From: Glandiceps talaboti
Lineage: Eukaryota > Hemichordata > Enteropneusta > Spengelidae
DNA: 45,000 nucleotides
Assembly (NCBI RefSeq): GCF_964340395.1
Contig: NC_135551.1
Location: 16,386,003 to 16,431,002, forward strand
Direction: 5' to 3'
The translations under genes and the position numbers were made by a program. This document shows positions 34,384 through 45,000 of this stretch, piece after piece (within the stretch, counting starts at the first letter, position 1; each line of letters starts with the position of its first letter). The notes below the pieces were generated by a model. It did not search any database. It had not been told where the DNA came from and saw only the letters and a program-made list of their open reading frames with translations.

Positions 34384-37300
34384 CTGAAGATGTGAATGAT
34401 AACAGTATATGTAATATGGTTCAATATTACAAACAATCACATTCATGCTATCTATTATATTTCATAGTGCTGTTGACATGGATAAAAATATATATTAATT
34501 ACATGTATATGTATCGAGGAGTATGGTGATATGATGAGTCTAGTAATGACAGTATAACGCAGCATGAGTCGGTTTATCTCGTCTCAACAATAACATCTCT
34601 CTCACAGGGAATTTAACTCACTCAGCTTTTGAAAGGTATAGAATGACTTGGAATAACTAAACAGGGATTTCTGCAGATCAAGAGTAAAGATGACTTTATT
34701 GCTTCACGCACACACGTTACTGGCTCATCAAGATCAAAATCAAGAGACAAGAAGCCTAGATCAGGATTAAGATAAAAGATATCCGCAATACTCAACATCA
34801 CAACTTTTTATAATCACGAAATAGGGCGTGCCCAAAATATGTAGAATGCATTTCAATTCTTGTTTAAACTAAACACTACGTCACACGGCATTTGACTCCT
34901 TTGATTGGTGCTCAATATCTACATAAATCAACATTCTTTATGGAACGTTCCTTGCCACGTTGATATGAAATTACTATTTACATATATATCCTGCAAGAAA
35001 ACACCAAACATTGTAACTAGGGTATCATAATGGGCGATTGGTTATCTAGAGTGGCCGGCTTTGAATATGCAGGTTGCAGGTTCTAGCCCCATCACTGCGT
35101 GTACCGTTTGATTCTGAGTGGCTAAAGTCCTTGGATAATATTTAAACCACGACTGTGCCTCAGTCAACCCAGCTGTATAATTGGGAACCTGGTAGTTAGA
35201 AATTGCAATGTGAATGCTGTAATCCGATGCACTTATAGAGGCTGCGATTGATTGTATGCTCCCCAGGCCAGGGAGTTGTGGAAGTATAAATGGCTGTACT
35301 TGTTGTGCCGATATAGATCCTAGGCAGTGGGTAATAATTGTAAAGCACTTTGAGTACAATATGGGAAAGCACTATATAAAAGCAAACACACAAAACCAAA
35401 TGGACTCTTAAATAAATCGATAGCGAACAAGGTCCCCATTGGATGTAGCATATTCTTTGTTGAAATTGTTACTATTTCAGGAATAAATAGTGTATGTAAC
35501 AATATATTTGCCAGGAGTGTACACCTTTAATCTATGATGAATTTTAATGACATGCTTTAAAAAAAATATAATCATGTTGACGATCTATAGTTTAGACAGT
35601 TCTGCTTCTTCTCTGAGATTCTGCAGTTTATACAGGTAAACTTACACATGGGAACAACATATACTTTGTGTCTTCAAATTACTTGTTGTAAGTATGCTAC
35701 GTTGATTGATTGTCTTGTATTAAATCGACTTATTAAGGTACCAAAGACGATTCTGGTATAAGTCGTGAAGGTTCAGTTCTCCCCAATACTGAATCATGGA
35801 TATATGATGTGAATAATTCACATCTTTCTATGGTTGTATAATAAATCATACTTTGTCAGGAACGGTTTAGCACACTTTTCCTAGTTTACAACTCAAGGAT
35901 GGCTATCAGGCAATACATGTAGCTTACAGTTGTATACGCATTTGTAAGCACACATTACAAAGCATAAATCGAATGATAAATTAGTGATTGTCTAAAATTG
36001 CTTGTTTTTTTTACGTACCTACGGTTTTCGTGTGTCGGCACATCTACAGCTGGTAGATAATAATATGAAAGAGGAAGGTTAGTACATTTGGTTAAATGTT
36101 GAACGTGTAAACTCGTAGTTAGCCTCTAAGCGTCTATGCTTGAATTGTTTAAGTAATTTGAAATTTCACATGCTCGAGGCGCAATACATTATGTACATCA
36201 TTTTGGAAAATATAAATGACATCCTGAAAATACCTGTAAATACATAAATTTCCCTATGTTATCTATAGTTTACAAAAGGAGGCTAAAATTATAATATAGA
36301 TTATTAGTGGTAATGTTTAGATGGGAAAATGTAAATACTGAACGATAAAATACGTCATTGATTTGCTAATACATGTACTTGCTATTTTTGTTTTCCACTT
36401 TGTATTTATGATATGTCTTCCTCTAGGGGCCTACCAGACAATTTTTTTCAAAATAAATAGAATGCAAGCATGGTGATTAATGGTGATTATCCTTTCAATA
36501 ACACTTACTTGTAGAATACCATATCCTCAAGTCGTCTTCCTTGAAAGGAATACGACTTCTGCTACAAATGACCTGCCCTTTCTTGAGAAGACCACCAGCA
36601 CTTGTATCAATGGCAACGCATCTATCATCAACGTCGTCGACACCTGGTAACGGTTTACCAAGTTCATGATGCTTACAAGGACACTTCAGACAGGCACGAT
36701 AAGATAAACCAGGACAATAGGTTTTAATCAATTCTGACAATTTTGCCTCTACTGTTTCCCTGACGTCTGTCACCATCTCAGGAATTAGCTCTGTGATATG
36801 TCTTCCTCCCAGTGACAGAACTCTCATTTCAATATCAGAACCAGTTTTACACAGAGTGACTTGGACAGATCCATCGTTGTTTATTGGTATACGGGAACGA
36901 TGTTTCACCAACACTGGATTCTGTTGCCATTTCCTGGAGCATCTCACGACCAATTTGTAATACAGTCCCTCGGGCAGGAAATTGCCAGGGAAGTGGAAGT
37001 AGATAGGACAACAGGCTATACTATCTGTAGGACAAATGATGTCGTCTTTCTCGTCGTTACCTCTTGTGAGAAGGGATGGTAGATAATATACATTCGACTG
37101 AGGACTAGCACCTGTTGGGCAAGGTACATGACACATGATGTCAAACTTTTCCATTATCTTCAGGAGAATTTCCTTGTCATGTATACGACCTTTCGCTTCG
37201 AGTATGTGATCCAGTAGACCCTCATGCAAGCACCCTTCCTTAGACAATTCATCAACCATGTTGTGAAGTATGGGTGGTAAACGTAAGCTTGGTAGCTTTT

Positions 37301-38624
37301 GGGTAATAACCAGCTTGAATAGGTTGATTAACCATCCGACATCTAGGATAACCGTATCCCTAAGCTCTGGCTCAGCAACATAATGTACGATCTCACCCAC
37401 GCTGTGGTAAAATTCCAATGCCTTTCCCACGTCTTCCCGTTTCATATTTATGCTCTCTCCTATTTCGTAAACCTCGTGTAGCTTTAACACTTGCTTTTTC
37501 AGCTTTCTGAATGTGAGTTCAAGGTGAATCCACTTCACAGGTACTTCGCCGAGGAAGAAATATTTCTCCGCCAGCGACTTGATCTGTTGACGGAGTTCTT
37601 CGATCTTCGGATCGGACGGTGTGTCTCCCTCTCTCGATTTGTTGTCAATGGCAATCATGTCAACGAGATGCACACTGGCAGCTACGCAGTGTTTACGTAT
37701 GTAGTCTTTGATGTCTCTTAGTCGTTTCTCTGCCAATTGTTCTCTATTACGACCCTGAAAAACAATAGACCGAAATATGTGTATAGTGTACACAAATTAC
37801 ACATCTAGGGTCCATGTATTACAATTTTGCAACCTTTAATCCAAATACTTTAGTCAATTTCATGGCAAAGAAAATAAATCCATTTTATAAACGATTTGAT
37901 GATAACTGACCTGAGGTTCAGTAGTGCTATGGGCATGGTGAAATGTCGGTGTGTATGAATATATATGTGTGTATATATAAGTGTGTGTGTGTGTGTTTGT
38001 TTCTGTGTTGGTTGGCGAGGGTGGGGGTGGGGGGAACCATTTAAAGTTAAAAACCGCCAGACCAATTGTATTGGTATTTGGTAAGGACTTTACTTATGGA
38101 GTGTAGATGAATATTTTTTTGAAATGAAATTAATGAGCGCAGTGGAATGCACGTTTTACCCAAAGAGAGTGATATTCCAAATCGTATAAAAAGCAGTCAT
38201 TTTTTACACGTCATCAACATTATAATAGACATTTGTGTTTAGTCAATGCAATGTGCGCCTGTCGTAGAATCCCTAATTGCAATTTTATATTTTATCCGGA
38301 TCAAAACTTCTTTAAAACCTAAGGTCAAGAACTATGTAGCCAACCGACCTCATCAAGTAGATCTTTCTTTGTTCCAACTATGATAACTGGTGGCGCTGTA
38401 ACAGTGTGACTTGCTGCCTGTGCTCCACTTGAAGGGGAATCATTGGGTCTTGCATGGGCATGAATGGAATTCATCCAGAAGGAGAGGAAATCTGAAAATG
38501 CATGAAAACTATGTTCTAGGCACAACTGTTTTAGCTGTCTGACTAATCATTTTCATTTATCCATTAATCTGTTTACCTGATTCCGCCTGTCAGAAATCAC
38601 CTATACGTACGTACGTACGTACAT

Positions 38625-38660
<36 letters not shown>

Positions 38661-41600
38661 GCGCGCGCACACACACACACATATACATACATACATACAT
38701 ACATACATACATACATACATACATACATACATACATTGATGTTGCATTACCAGTATTAGGAAAGCGACTCAACCACGTAGTCGCAAATCTATCACTATCG
38801 GTAATGTCCATATTTGATATTATCAAGTGATTTACGAGTATATGATTTTGATAACCGACCTTTGACACTCCATTCATCTCTCCATGGTCCTTCAGCTTTG
38901 CTTGATAGGATTTCATCCAGGTTTTTTGTGAGATCCGTTACAAGTATGTAGATGACTCGACTTGTCAGGAATACCTATGGCGTGGAGTAAAATGTCGAGT
39001 TGTGTTGTGAATAACAATGGTTTTCCGATTAATATAATTTCATAAATGTTTGCTATTGATTAATATAAAACTACATGAAACACGATAGGATAGTATTTTT
39101 AGTATTTTAAAATTGAATTGTGAAATAACATGTTTAGTATATATACGTCACAAGTTGTCCTCCTCTAGAATTTATGAAATAGAATACTGTAAATCTCCGT
39201 CGATTTCTTGCATTCATTGATGGTTACTTCTGGTTAACGTTTAAGATCAGTACCCAGTCAAATGCGCAAATCATTACTAAATTCTAATATGTACAAGTGC
39301 ACACATAGAAATAAAATAATATATTCGACCATAGCCTTATAAAATGCCAAATAATACTGAATGTCAAACTATAACATGTTACCACTTTACTGTGAAACAG
39401 ACGTGTATGAGATTTATTGACATCATTGCCGTGATGTTGTTATGAATTATCATGTATGAATACAAAGAGTTTGTGATCAATCAGCTGTAGTATATTAACT
39501 AGTACCTTAAAGTACTGTAAAGAAAACTTCCCTTCTTCTATAACAATGTTTTGTTTAATATTTCGTTTGCCTAAGGATTTGTAACTTAGTCTTCAACACA
39601 CCCTTATCAAGATATTGAGATGTCGGCAAACATTGTGATGAAGATATAAGTAGAAATACCTGATGTGTTGTATAGTATAAACTCTGTCCTGCAGAATCCC
39701 ATAGACTGAAGTATAGGTCAGGTTTATCAACGTCTTTAGCCTCTCTTAGACGTCTCTGTATGCGTTCACTAAATCTAAGTTCAGTGTTGTAAGATGCGGA
39801 ATGTTTCTCATCATCCGTCTTCAAGTCATCAATAATGTCCATACGTTTACCAAATGTTGTTGCTGTCTTGACAGGTGTCTGATAATCTTGTTTCTTCATT
39901 CCAAACAAAAGAGTGTCTTCCATCAACTGTCTCGTTTCATCGATCGAACGTTCTCCTCTGTAATGATCAGTCTTCGATTCTTAGTCAAGATATAAAGTAT
40001 GAAGTTGTGTAAACGCTTGAAAGGGGCTTTATAATGTTCAAATATGCATAATAGAAAACTTGCAAACCCGTCATGTTGAATGTTGCATCATAGGAAATGT
40101 GATAATAAATACAATGTTGATAAATTGTTTGTAACCAAAAATAATCAATTCATAGTCACCCTGACAATTGTGGTAGGTTAATTTTATCAATAGATTCAGA
40201 TGAGGTATTACGATAACCACAGATAAACCCACAGTCCTTTGTGTCTGAGCATGCTCAGTCTGGATTGCAAGTTCCCTATTGTGTGGTTAAATTTAACACA
40301 TACATTGTATATACATACTTGCTGTTTATCTGTCAATGTCATAACTCATATCAATTTTTATAACATAAAATATTGTTTAACAATGATAATTAAGTGTTGT
40401 ACGTTGTTGTCTGATGATGTACTGGATATACAGAAAAAATTAACATAACTAACAGTACTCAAGATTAAGAATTTGTCACATATGGATATTATTCAATAAC
40501 TATGATAGTCAACGGGCCAGAGAGGTTTACCATACCATTCACCTTCCCAACATCTCCGACATATGTATTTTTGTTCATTGGAGAGTGCTGAATAAGAGAA
40601 AACGGCAAACACTTCTGGTCCACGAACTATAAGAATTGGCCTTGCCGTGTATATGGGAGGCATTTAATTTCTCGTCTCTCTCTCTTTAAATATTGTTTTC
40701 ATGCTTGATTTGAAATATAAATAATTCAACACTAAGTAGATAACCTTATCACATTTTACATTTCTTCTATCTACTGTTCTAATCAATATTGATACCCGTT
40801 GCTATCTAAATTAATACAGGTTTGATTTTGGCGTATATTTGACAGTTATCAGACCCGAAAATATGATGTATTCTAGTTTCCATACATGTCTTAAATACTA
40901 TTTTCACTAAAGATTACATTGAAAGAATGTTTTAATGTCAGAGAAGACTCAACAGATTGTTCGCAACATTTGTTAGTTGATTTCAGGTGAGACAATTATT
41001 ATAAAACATATCTTGGAAAGGACACCTTCAGAATTGTGTCACAGACATTGGAATATTTCTATCGCCAGTGTCTCAATACGATAAAATAATTTCAAAATTG
41101 GCCGTCCCTGTGTATACTAGAGCAATTTATACCATAAGTCCTAGATGTACATATACTATATCGTACTTATTTACAATGATGCCAATTACTTTCCATGCCA
41201 TTCGTTAATCTTTGAAAAACTAAATAAATGACCATATGTGAATAACGTGTTGATATAAGGACAGTGTTGTGATTAGAAATGTTCATCAGCTTGGTAGATC
41301 AAATGATTTTACAAAGGTTATAAAGCACAAGCAGTTAAAATATTTTAGCATAATGAGCTTTAGATCTGTCGTGGTCGACGATCATCATGAGAATGACAAA
41401 TTTCATAGCTACAGCTGAGCACTAAGCGGCGGTACGGTATGATCACCCGATTGTAGATATCACTGAACGACCTAACATCTACAATCTGCTGATCATACCG
41501 CCACCTAGTGGTCAACTGTAACTATGGAATGTGTCATTCCGATGAGGCTCGTCGAGCAAGGCAGTTCGAAAGCTCAATGCCAAAAACTATCAACTGCTTG

Positions 41601-42491
41601 TGTGTTATAACTTTAGGAAATCAATAGTTGTTATATTATGATGCCATAACCGAACAACATTGGATTAAAACAATAGTCTGACCTTGAAATCAAATTAAAT
41701 AGTGTTATCACTAACATTTCACACTGTAGTGTTATTTATTATTTTCATTTAGTCAGTTACCCTGTATATTTCGCCAAATTGTTCACAAAGTAATTAAGTG
41801 AGAGTCACGTCGTCATATATTAGCTTGGATTAATTACATCAATTATTTAAGTGATATTGCGATTATGGTATAGGAACGAATAAGACTATGAATTCGAAGA
41901 TCCTGCTTCTGCATTGCTTTCTGTGTTCGGAAACTAGTGAAGCCGTTAGGTACAAGGCAAGACACATGTCCTCACTAAGTTCAAAGTCATCTCTGGCGAA
42001 CCTTCCGTTCGGTCTCAATTTCACTCTTGTTTTTGGTTGATGTAGCAGATCGTAATAATTTTGACCCCTTCCACACCGACTTCTTGTCATTCGAGTCGTC
42101 ATAATAACAGATTATTGAATAGCTAGACAAAAAACCTAACACTTCACATCCCAATTTCTTTCAAAAACTGTCACTTGATCACGTGACTAACATGACATCA
42201 TGAATAATAATGAGCTAATTATAATACTATAAACTTCGCTTATATTACTCACACACCTTTTATAACCCATTCCGTTATGTCAATTTCATAAACATCAGCT
42301 CCATCTGTACTGAAATGTTCACTCTTAAAAACTTCTTTTAAAAGGCTTCTCTTCGTTGATGTCTTTCCAGCACCAAAAGCTCCAACTAGCATAATTCGAC
42401 CACGATACAACTTTTTCTTTGTGTCTGGAAATTCAGCTGCACGTTGAAGGTCCTTTTTATTGTAGATAAAACATAGCTTGGGATTTTTAAA
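34101..42491 (-). CDS. Roco-family protein: Roc GTPase - COR - death effector domain
   Basis: Seven coding exons join in phase: 42253-42491, 39660-39957, 38860-38974, 38349-38491, 36509-37754, 36019-36049 and 34101-34383 (2355 bp, 784 residues plus TAG). The visible protein has the P-loop GAFGAGKTS at residues 37-45, STDGA switch region at about 63-67, DSAGQ at 167-171, TKKD at 258-261, COR from about 300 to 560, a Cys/His-rich stretch (CLKCPCKHHE) near 630, and a death effector domain from about 700 to the end. Roc-COR proteins (LRRK2, MFHAS1, DAPK1) are GTPases that dimerise through COR. A DED suggests recruitment of caspase-8/FADD-like partners. The N-terminus is not established: an in-frame stop lies just before 42491, so upstream exons (perhaps 43128-43145 and beyond the window) are needed. 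No leucine-rich repeats or ankyrin repeats are seen. Confidence 0.85.
35031..35396 (+). mobile_element. tRNA-derived SINE with L2-like tail
   Basis: The head carries a tRNA-like B box (GCAGGTTCTAGCCCC near 35076). The body includes CAGTCAACCCAGCTGTATAA, a block common in invertebrate SINEs. The tail reads GTAAAGCACTTTGAGTAC...GAAAGCACTATATAAAAGC, which resembles L2-clade LINE 3' ends, so mobilisation by an L2-type LINE is inferred. It sits in the Roco intron between the microexon and the DED exon, antisense to the gene. Family name not assigned. Confidence 0.75.
36019..36049 (-). CDS. Roco gene, 31-bp microexon
   Basis: Bounded by TTATTATCTACCAG and a GTACGT donor. It encodes VDVPTHENR with split codons at both ends, and it exactly repairs the phase between the COR exon (which leaves one base) and the DED exon (which starts on a third position). 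Phase agreement at both sides is the main evidence. Confidence 0.75.
36509..37754 (-). CDS. Roco gene, large COR exon
   Basis: A 1246-bp exon that starts GRNREQLAEKRLRDIKDYI after TTTTTCAG and ends before GTAAGT. It covers the end of Roc and all of COR: PVKWIHLELTFRKLKK, VGEIVHYVAEPELRDTVILD, then the WLINLFKLVIT motif typical of COR, a YYLPSLL block, and FHFPGNFLPEGLYYKLV. The last 100 residues have a Cys/His-rich patch followed by KKGQVICSR, a pattern seen after COR in invertebrate Roco proteins. Confidence 0.92.
38349..38491 (-). CDS. Roco gene, Roc exon with G4 motif
   Basis: Encodes DFLSFWMNSIHAHA, a Ser/Ala-rich loop, then PPVIIVGTKKDLLDE. TKKD is the nucleotide-specificity (G4) motif. 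Acceptor TTTTCAG, donor GTCGGT; codon phases agree with both neighbours. Confidence 0.85.
38603..38736. repeat. Compound (TACG)-(CA)-(CG)-(CA)-(CATA) microsatellite in Roco intron
   Basis: CA tracts flank a short CG tract at about 38659-38668, followed by a CATA array. Alternating purine-pyrimidine of this kind favours Z-DNA. Confidence 0.95.
38860..38974 (-). CDS. Roco gene, Roc exon after the DxxG motif
   Basis: Encodes VFLTSRVIYILVTDLTKNLD and ends GPWRDEWSVK plus one base. VIYILVTDL is the hydrophobic strand that follows the switch II segment in Roc domains. Acceptor CCATAG, donor GTCGGT. Confidence 0.85.
39660..39957 (-). CDS. Roco gene, Roc exon with DSAGQ
   Basis: Encodes GERSIDETRQLMEDTLLFG at its start and PDLYFSLWDSAGQSLYYTTHQ-like sequence at its end. 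DSAGQ is the DxxGQ (G3/switch II) motif, and YYTTHQ matches the YHxTHQ continuation typical of Roc domains. Acceptor CATTACAG, donor GTATTT. Confidence 0.88.
41371..41562. repeat. Foldback element in Roco intron containing a CTCF-like motif
   Basis: Arms about 41371-41458 and 41477-41562 pair over some 80 bp with scattered changes (ATTGTAGAT against ATCTACAAT at the centre, 18-bp spacer). The right arm at 41498-41511 reads CCACTAGGTGGCGG on the minus strand, fitting the CTCF core consensus. The left arm has a degenerate version (CACTAAGCGGCGG). Likely a MITE. Confidence 0.6.
41863..42102 (-). CDS. Unassigned 79-codon frame in Roco intron
   Basis: ATG-initiated frame with MTTRMTRSRCGRGQNYYDLL and later SEDMCLALYLTASLVSEHRK. 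The composition looks protein-like and it is on the same strand as the Roco gene, but splicing from 42253 to 39957 is already in phase without it. It could be an alternative first exon, a transposon remnant or chance. No family recognised. Confidence 0.2.
   Translation of the reverse strand: MTTRMTRSRCGRGQNYYDLLHQPKTRVKLRPNGRFARDDFELSEDMCLALYLTASLVSEHRKQCRSRIFEFIVLFVPIP
42253..42491 (-). CDS. Roco gene, Roc exon with P-loop
   Basis: Encodes LYRGRIMLVGAFGAGKTSTK, with the Walker A motif, then EHFSTDGADVYEIDITEWVIK. The donor GTGAGT at 42251-42252 was preferred over the nearer GTGTGT because it alone gives the correct phase with the next exon. The 5' border is less sure: CCTACAAG at 42491 is a weak acceptor, CCCAAG and AAAAG further in are alternatives in the same phase. 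Confidence 0.85.
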
Positions 42492-43127
42492 CTTGTAGGA
42501 TTATGATTTTGCCTATTTGAGGCGTCTCTTTAAATACCTAGTCACACATAATCGATCTACGATTTGATTATAGTTTTTGCATCATTATCGGACAAAGAAA
42601 ATGTGTTGCCTTTAATAATATGTAATCTAGTTGACCATAATTGTATGAATAAATAAGGTGTACATACAAATAATTCAAACCGACCACAGTAATTGATTAT
42701 TTTAGTATTTGATATATTCAATCGCTTTGTATTATATCATTTGTTTTGGAAACTTCATAAAACTAATTAGTCTTTGAAATATATGTTTTGTAATTCTCTA
42801 CTGATATACCATCATTATCCTCACGTATTTGGTATCTTCGTACTAAAAAATAGAGAGACACAGACATAATGAGATATAAGCTTATTATTTAAACAAACAG
42901 CAAAGTGAGCGACACATACAGATTATCAACGGAATCATCAGAACTAGCCAATATTTTACACAGTGCTAATTTACTAATTGAGTGACTGAAACAAACCTGA
43001 ATCTTTTCCGTAGATTTTTAAAGGTACAGTGAAAATCTTGTGTTTAAAAAATGAAATACTTTTAGAAAATTTAAATTTTCAAAGAGGAATTGACATTATA
43101 GATGTCAGCATATTTGTCTGAACTTAC

Positions 43128-43145
43128 CTTCCATAACTCTTCACT
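43128..43145 (-). CDS. Possible upstream microexon of the Roco gene
   Basis: Eighteen bases between a pyrimidine-rich acceptor ending ATTTAAG and a strong GTAAGT donor would encode SEELWK in phase with the P-loop exon. The agreement may be chance for so short a piece. Confidence 0.25.
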
Positions 43146-43150
43146 CTTAA

Positions 43151-43809
43151 ATGGCGAAACCAATCATACAGATAAACGAAAGGACAGGTACAGTGAAAGA
43201 AACAGACGAACAAACAGAGATATGGGGAAGAGATAGAGAGACACACATAATTAAATAGTGGTGAATATACAAACTATAATATTATTACTAACTGATATGT
43301 TAATTATATGTTAGTTATATAGATTCCCTGCTGTACCCTAAGAATGAGGATATTACTTATTTGTTAATATTTATAGAAAAGTGTACAATTGAATGTATTT
43401 CATAGAAAATGTAATATAAATATTTTCATAAGAATTGATTTAAAAATATCAACATATCCATCATATTTATTGCATCACTAATAGACCATATAGAGAAAGG
43501 TAAGAAGCAACAATTCACACGTGCTATGTTTTAAACCAGTCTTTTCAAATTGGTTATATCAACCGTTTGTGATGAATATAATTATGGGTTTGCAAACTCC
43601 AAAACTATTAAAAAGCCGTGTATTATTATAATTTTACGATCGTCATTGCTTTAATCACCGATTCCTAAGTTGGCCACCATTAGGCAGGGAGACCTGGAAT
43701 CTATTTACATCCTTAGGTTGAAAGACATAAGCTTTAAAAATGAGTTGGCTTCTCACCACCTCGGGGAAAGAAAGTACACATCTGGATAAATTCACGTTAT
43801 CTACCAGTT
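43151..43809. other. Stretch upstream of the tRNA-like gene
   Basis: AT-rich with no recognised gene, repeat or exon. Confidence 0.45.
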
Positions 43810-43883
43810 GGCACGTTAGCTCAGCTGGTTAGAGCACTCTGACTAGTGTTTAGGGAACGTGGGTTCAATTCCTACACGTGTCA
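43810..43883 (+). tRNA. tRNA-Thr (anticodon AGT)-like gene
   Basis: Acceptor stem GGCACGT/ACGTGTC pairs over seven positions. The D arm GCTC-AGCTGGTTA-GAGC, anticodon loop CTAGTGT on a TCTGA/TTAGG stem, and T arm GTGGG-TTCAATT-CCTAC are all formed. A and B boxes are good, and a seven-T Pol III terminator begins at 43886. The anticodon stem can extend to six pairs because two bases rather than one separate it from the D stem, and two G-T pairs weaken it. It could be a functional Thr tRNA, a slightly degraded copy, or the head of a SINE; no SINE body follows. Confidence 0.7.
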
Positions 43884-44893
43884 CCTTTTTTTCCTCATTT
43901 ATAACAAATTATAATTATGTTTAATTATAATTATTATTTTATTTATTATATTAAGATTATTATATAAACAGGTGGTAAGACGATCATTATAAACGGTCAA
44001 TAAACAACAACTTGAACACAATAATTACAATGTTATAAAATGCTAATTGAACAATTACCTCACTTTTTTAACGTTAACTTTTATTCTTTTCGGAAAGATA
44101 AACAAAAACGTAGTAAGCGACTGTAAATATGACTGTCATTTATTAGTATGTATAGAAAAGTCAAATAAGAAATTAAATCGTATTGAAACTCTTCATGTGA
44201 AAGTATTAAAATTACTATGTACACGTCCTCTGTATTTCCCGTTTCACTAATGTACCATATAAGCATGGCACAGAATTTACAACCTGATAACGGTGTAAAA
44301 CCAGAACGGTATAACTAAAGTATGTTCATTTCATTTTCTACAAAACCCAAATCTCAAATTTTCAATATCAATATCGTCTCTTAGTATACAATGTAACATA
44401 TAATGTTTATACAGATCGTAAAAGTGATATTTTTGGAATAAAATAGTTTATGAAATAATCTAGTAGAATGATATTAAGTAATCTGTCATCGTATTCAGTG
44501 TATCATCAATAATTTGATACATTGAAAGAGACAAGAACTGAAATTCCCACATGATATTATATTATTGTGATAACAGAATAACTTAATCTAAATGTTTCAT
44601 CATCTGCGAAACGTTAATCTCAACACATTGTTAGAATTTAAGAACTTTAATATATCTGATGACTATAATCTCTACTGAAAACAAATACACACTTTATTTA
44701 CTTACAAAGACAAGAAACACTGAAACAAAACTGTAAATTATATGTAGTGTACGTACCGTGCACTATGACAATTTTAAGTCAAGATATATGACTTATTGAT
44801 AATGCATAAGTAGCATACCCCATGATAATTCCCATAATGCAAACTTACCGACTGGATACAGAGAATGAGTGGAAGGCCATCCGTCACAAAGTG

Positions 44894-44895
<2 letters not shown>
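43884..44895. other. Right end of window before the GA array
   Basis: After the T-run terminator the sequence is strongly AT-rich. Frames near 44047-44266 are not family-like. No gene seen. Confidence 0.45.

Positions 44896-44987
<92 letters not shown>
44896..44987. repeat. (GA)n microsatellite, 92 bp
   Basis: Uninterrupted GA dinucleotides near the window edge. Confidence 0.95.
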
Positions 44988-44989
<2 letters not shown>

Positions 44990-45000
44990 CAATTAATAGT

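Noticed and set aside
36861-37082. Plus-strand frame inside the COR exon
   Set aside because: Shadow of the strongly family-like minus-strand COR coding sequence.
38740-38815. Possible Roco exon encoding DSDRFATTWLSRF
   Set aside because: The exons at 38860 and 38349 already join in phase through a GAT codon into DFLSFW; inserting this piece breaks the frame.

Overview
This is a window from an animal nuclear genome. Genes are split by many short GT-AG introns, the DNA is AT-rich and full of microsatellites (TA, CT/GA, AAC, TATG, CAGA), and there are LINE, SINE and DNA-transposon remnants. The protein content (a Roc-COR GTPase ending in a death effector domain) and repeat style suggest a marine invertebrate, perhaps a hemichordate, cephalochordate or mollusc. 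I cannot decide which from sequence alone.

Layout. (1) 29-17479 is one very large DNA transposon of EnSpm/CACTA type. It has 259-bp terminal inverted repeats that I read as identical, CACTA termini and a 3-bp ATA target duplication. I see no transposase in it. Its interior is a graveyard of nested elements: three decayed LINE reverse-transcriptase fragments, three elements with TAGTCT-like ends and 9-bp target duplications, two long CT arrays, and at least seven tiny palindromic insertions of 24-36 bp with 7-bp direct repeats at their borders. (2) 17483-22321 is intergenic, with a tandem 513/529-bp duplication containing AAC/GAC repeats and an eighth tiny palindrome. (3) 22322-28785, minus strand, is a complete seven-exon gene for mitochondrial ribosomal protein uS15m (MRPS15), 281 codons, with hAT-like and other MITEs and an inverted duplication in its introns. 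(4) 28786-33464 is intergenic, with duplicated blocks and a 13-bp tandem array. (5) 33465-42491 (perhaps to 43145), minus strand, is a Roco-family gene. Seven exons join in phase into 784 codons: Roc GTPase (P-loop, DxxG, TKKD), COR, a 31-bp microexon, and a C-terminal death effector domain. A spliced 3' UTR follows; the true 5' end is not seen. (6) 43151-45000 holds a tRNA-Thr-like gene with a Pol III terminator and a GA array.

The two protein genes are functionally unrelated: one is mitochondrial translation housekeeping, the other is a signalling GTPase probably linked to apoptosis or innate immunity. The most unusual observation is the set of tiny palindromic insertions. They share CATAGAC-like or CTCAGAC-like ends, differ in their cores, and are repeatedly bordered by 7-bp direct repeats with a GTTTNAC-like preference. 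One of them lies inside a recognisable LINE reading frame, where it adds exactly 14 codons including a duplicated target.
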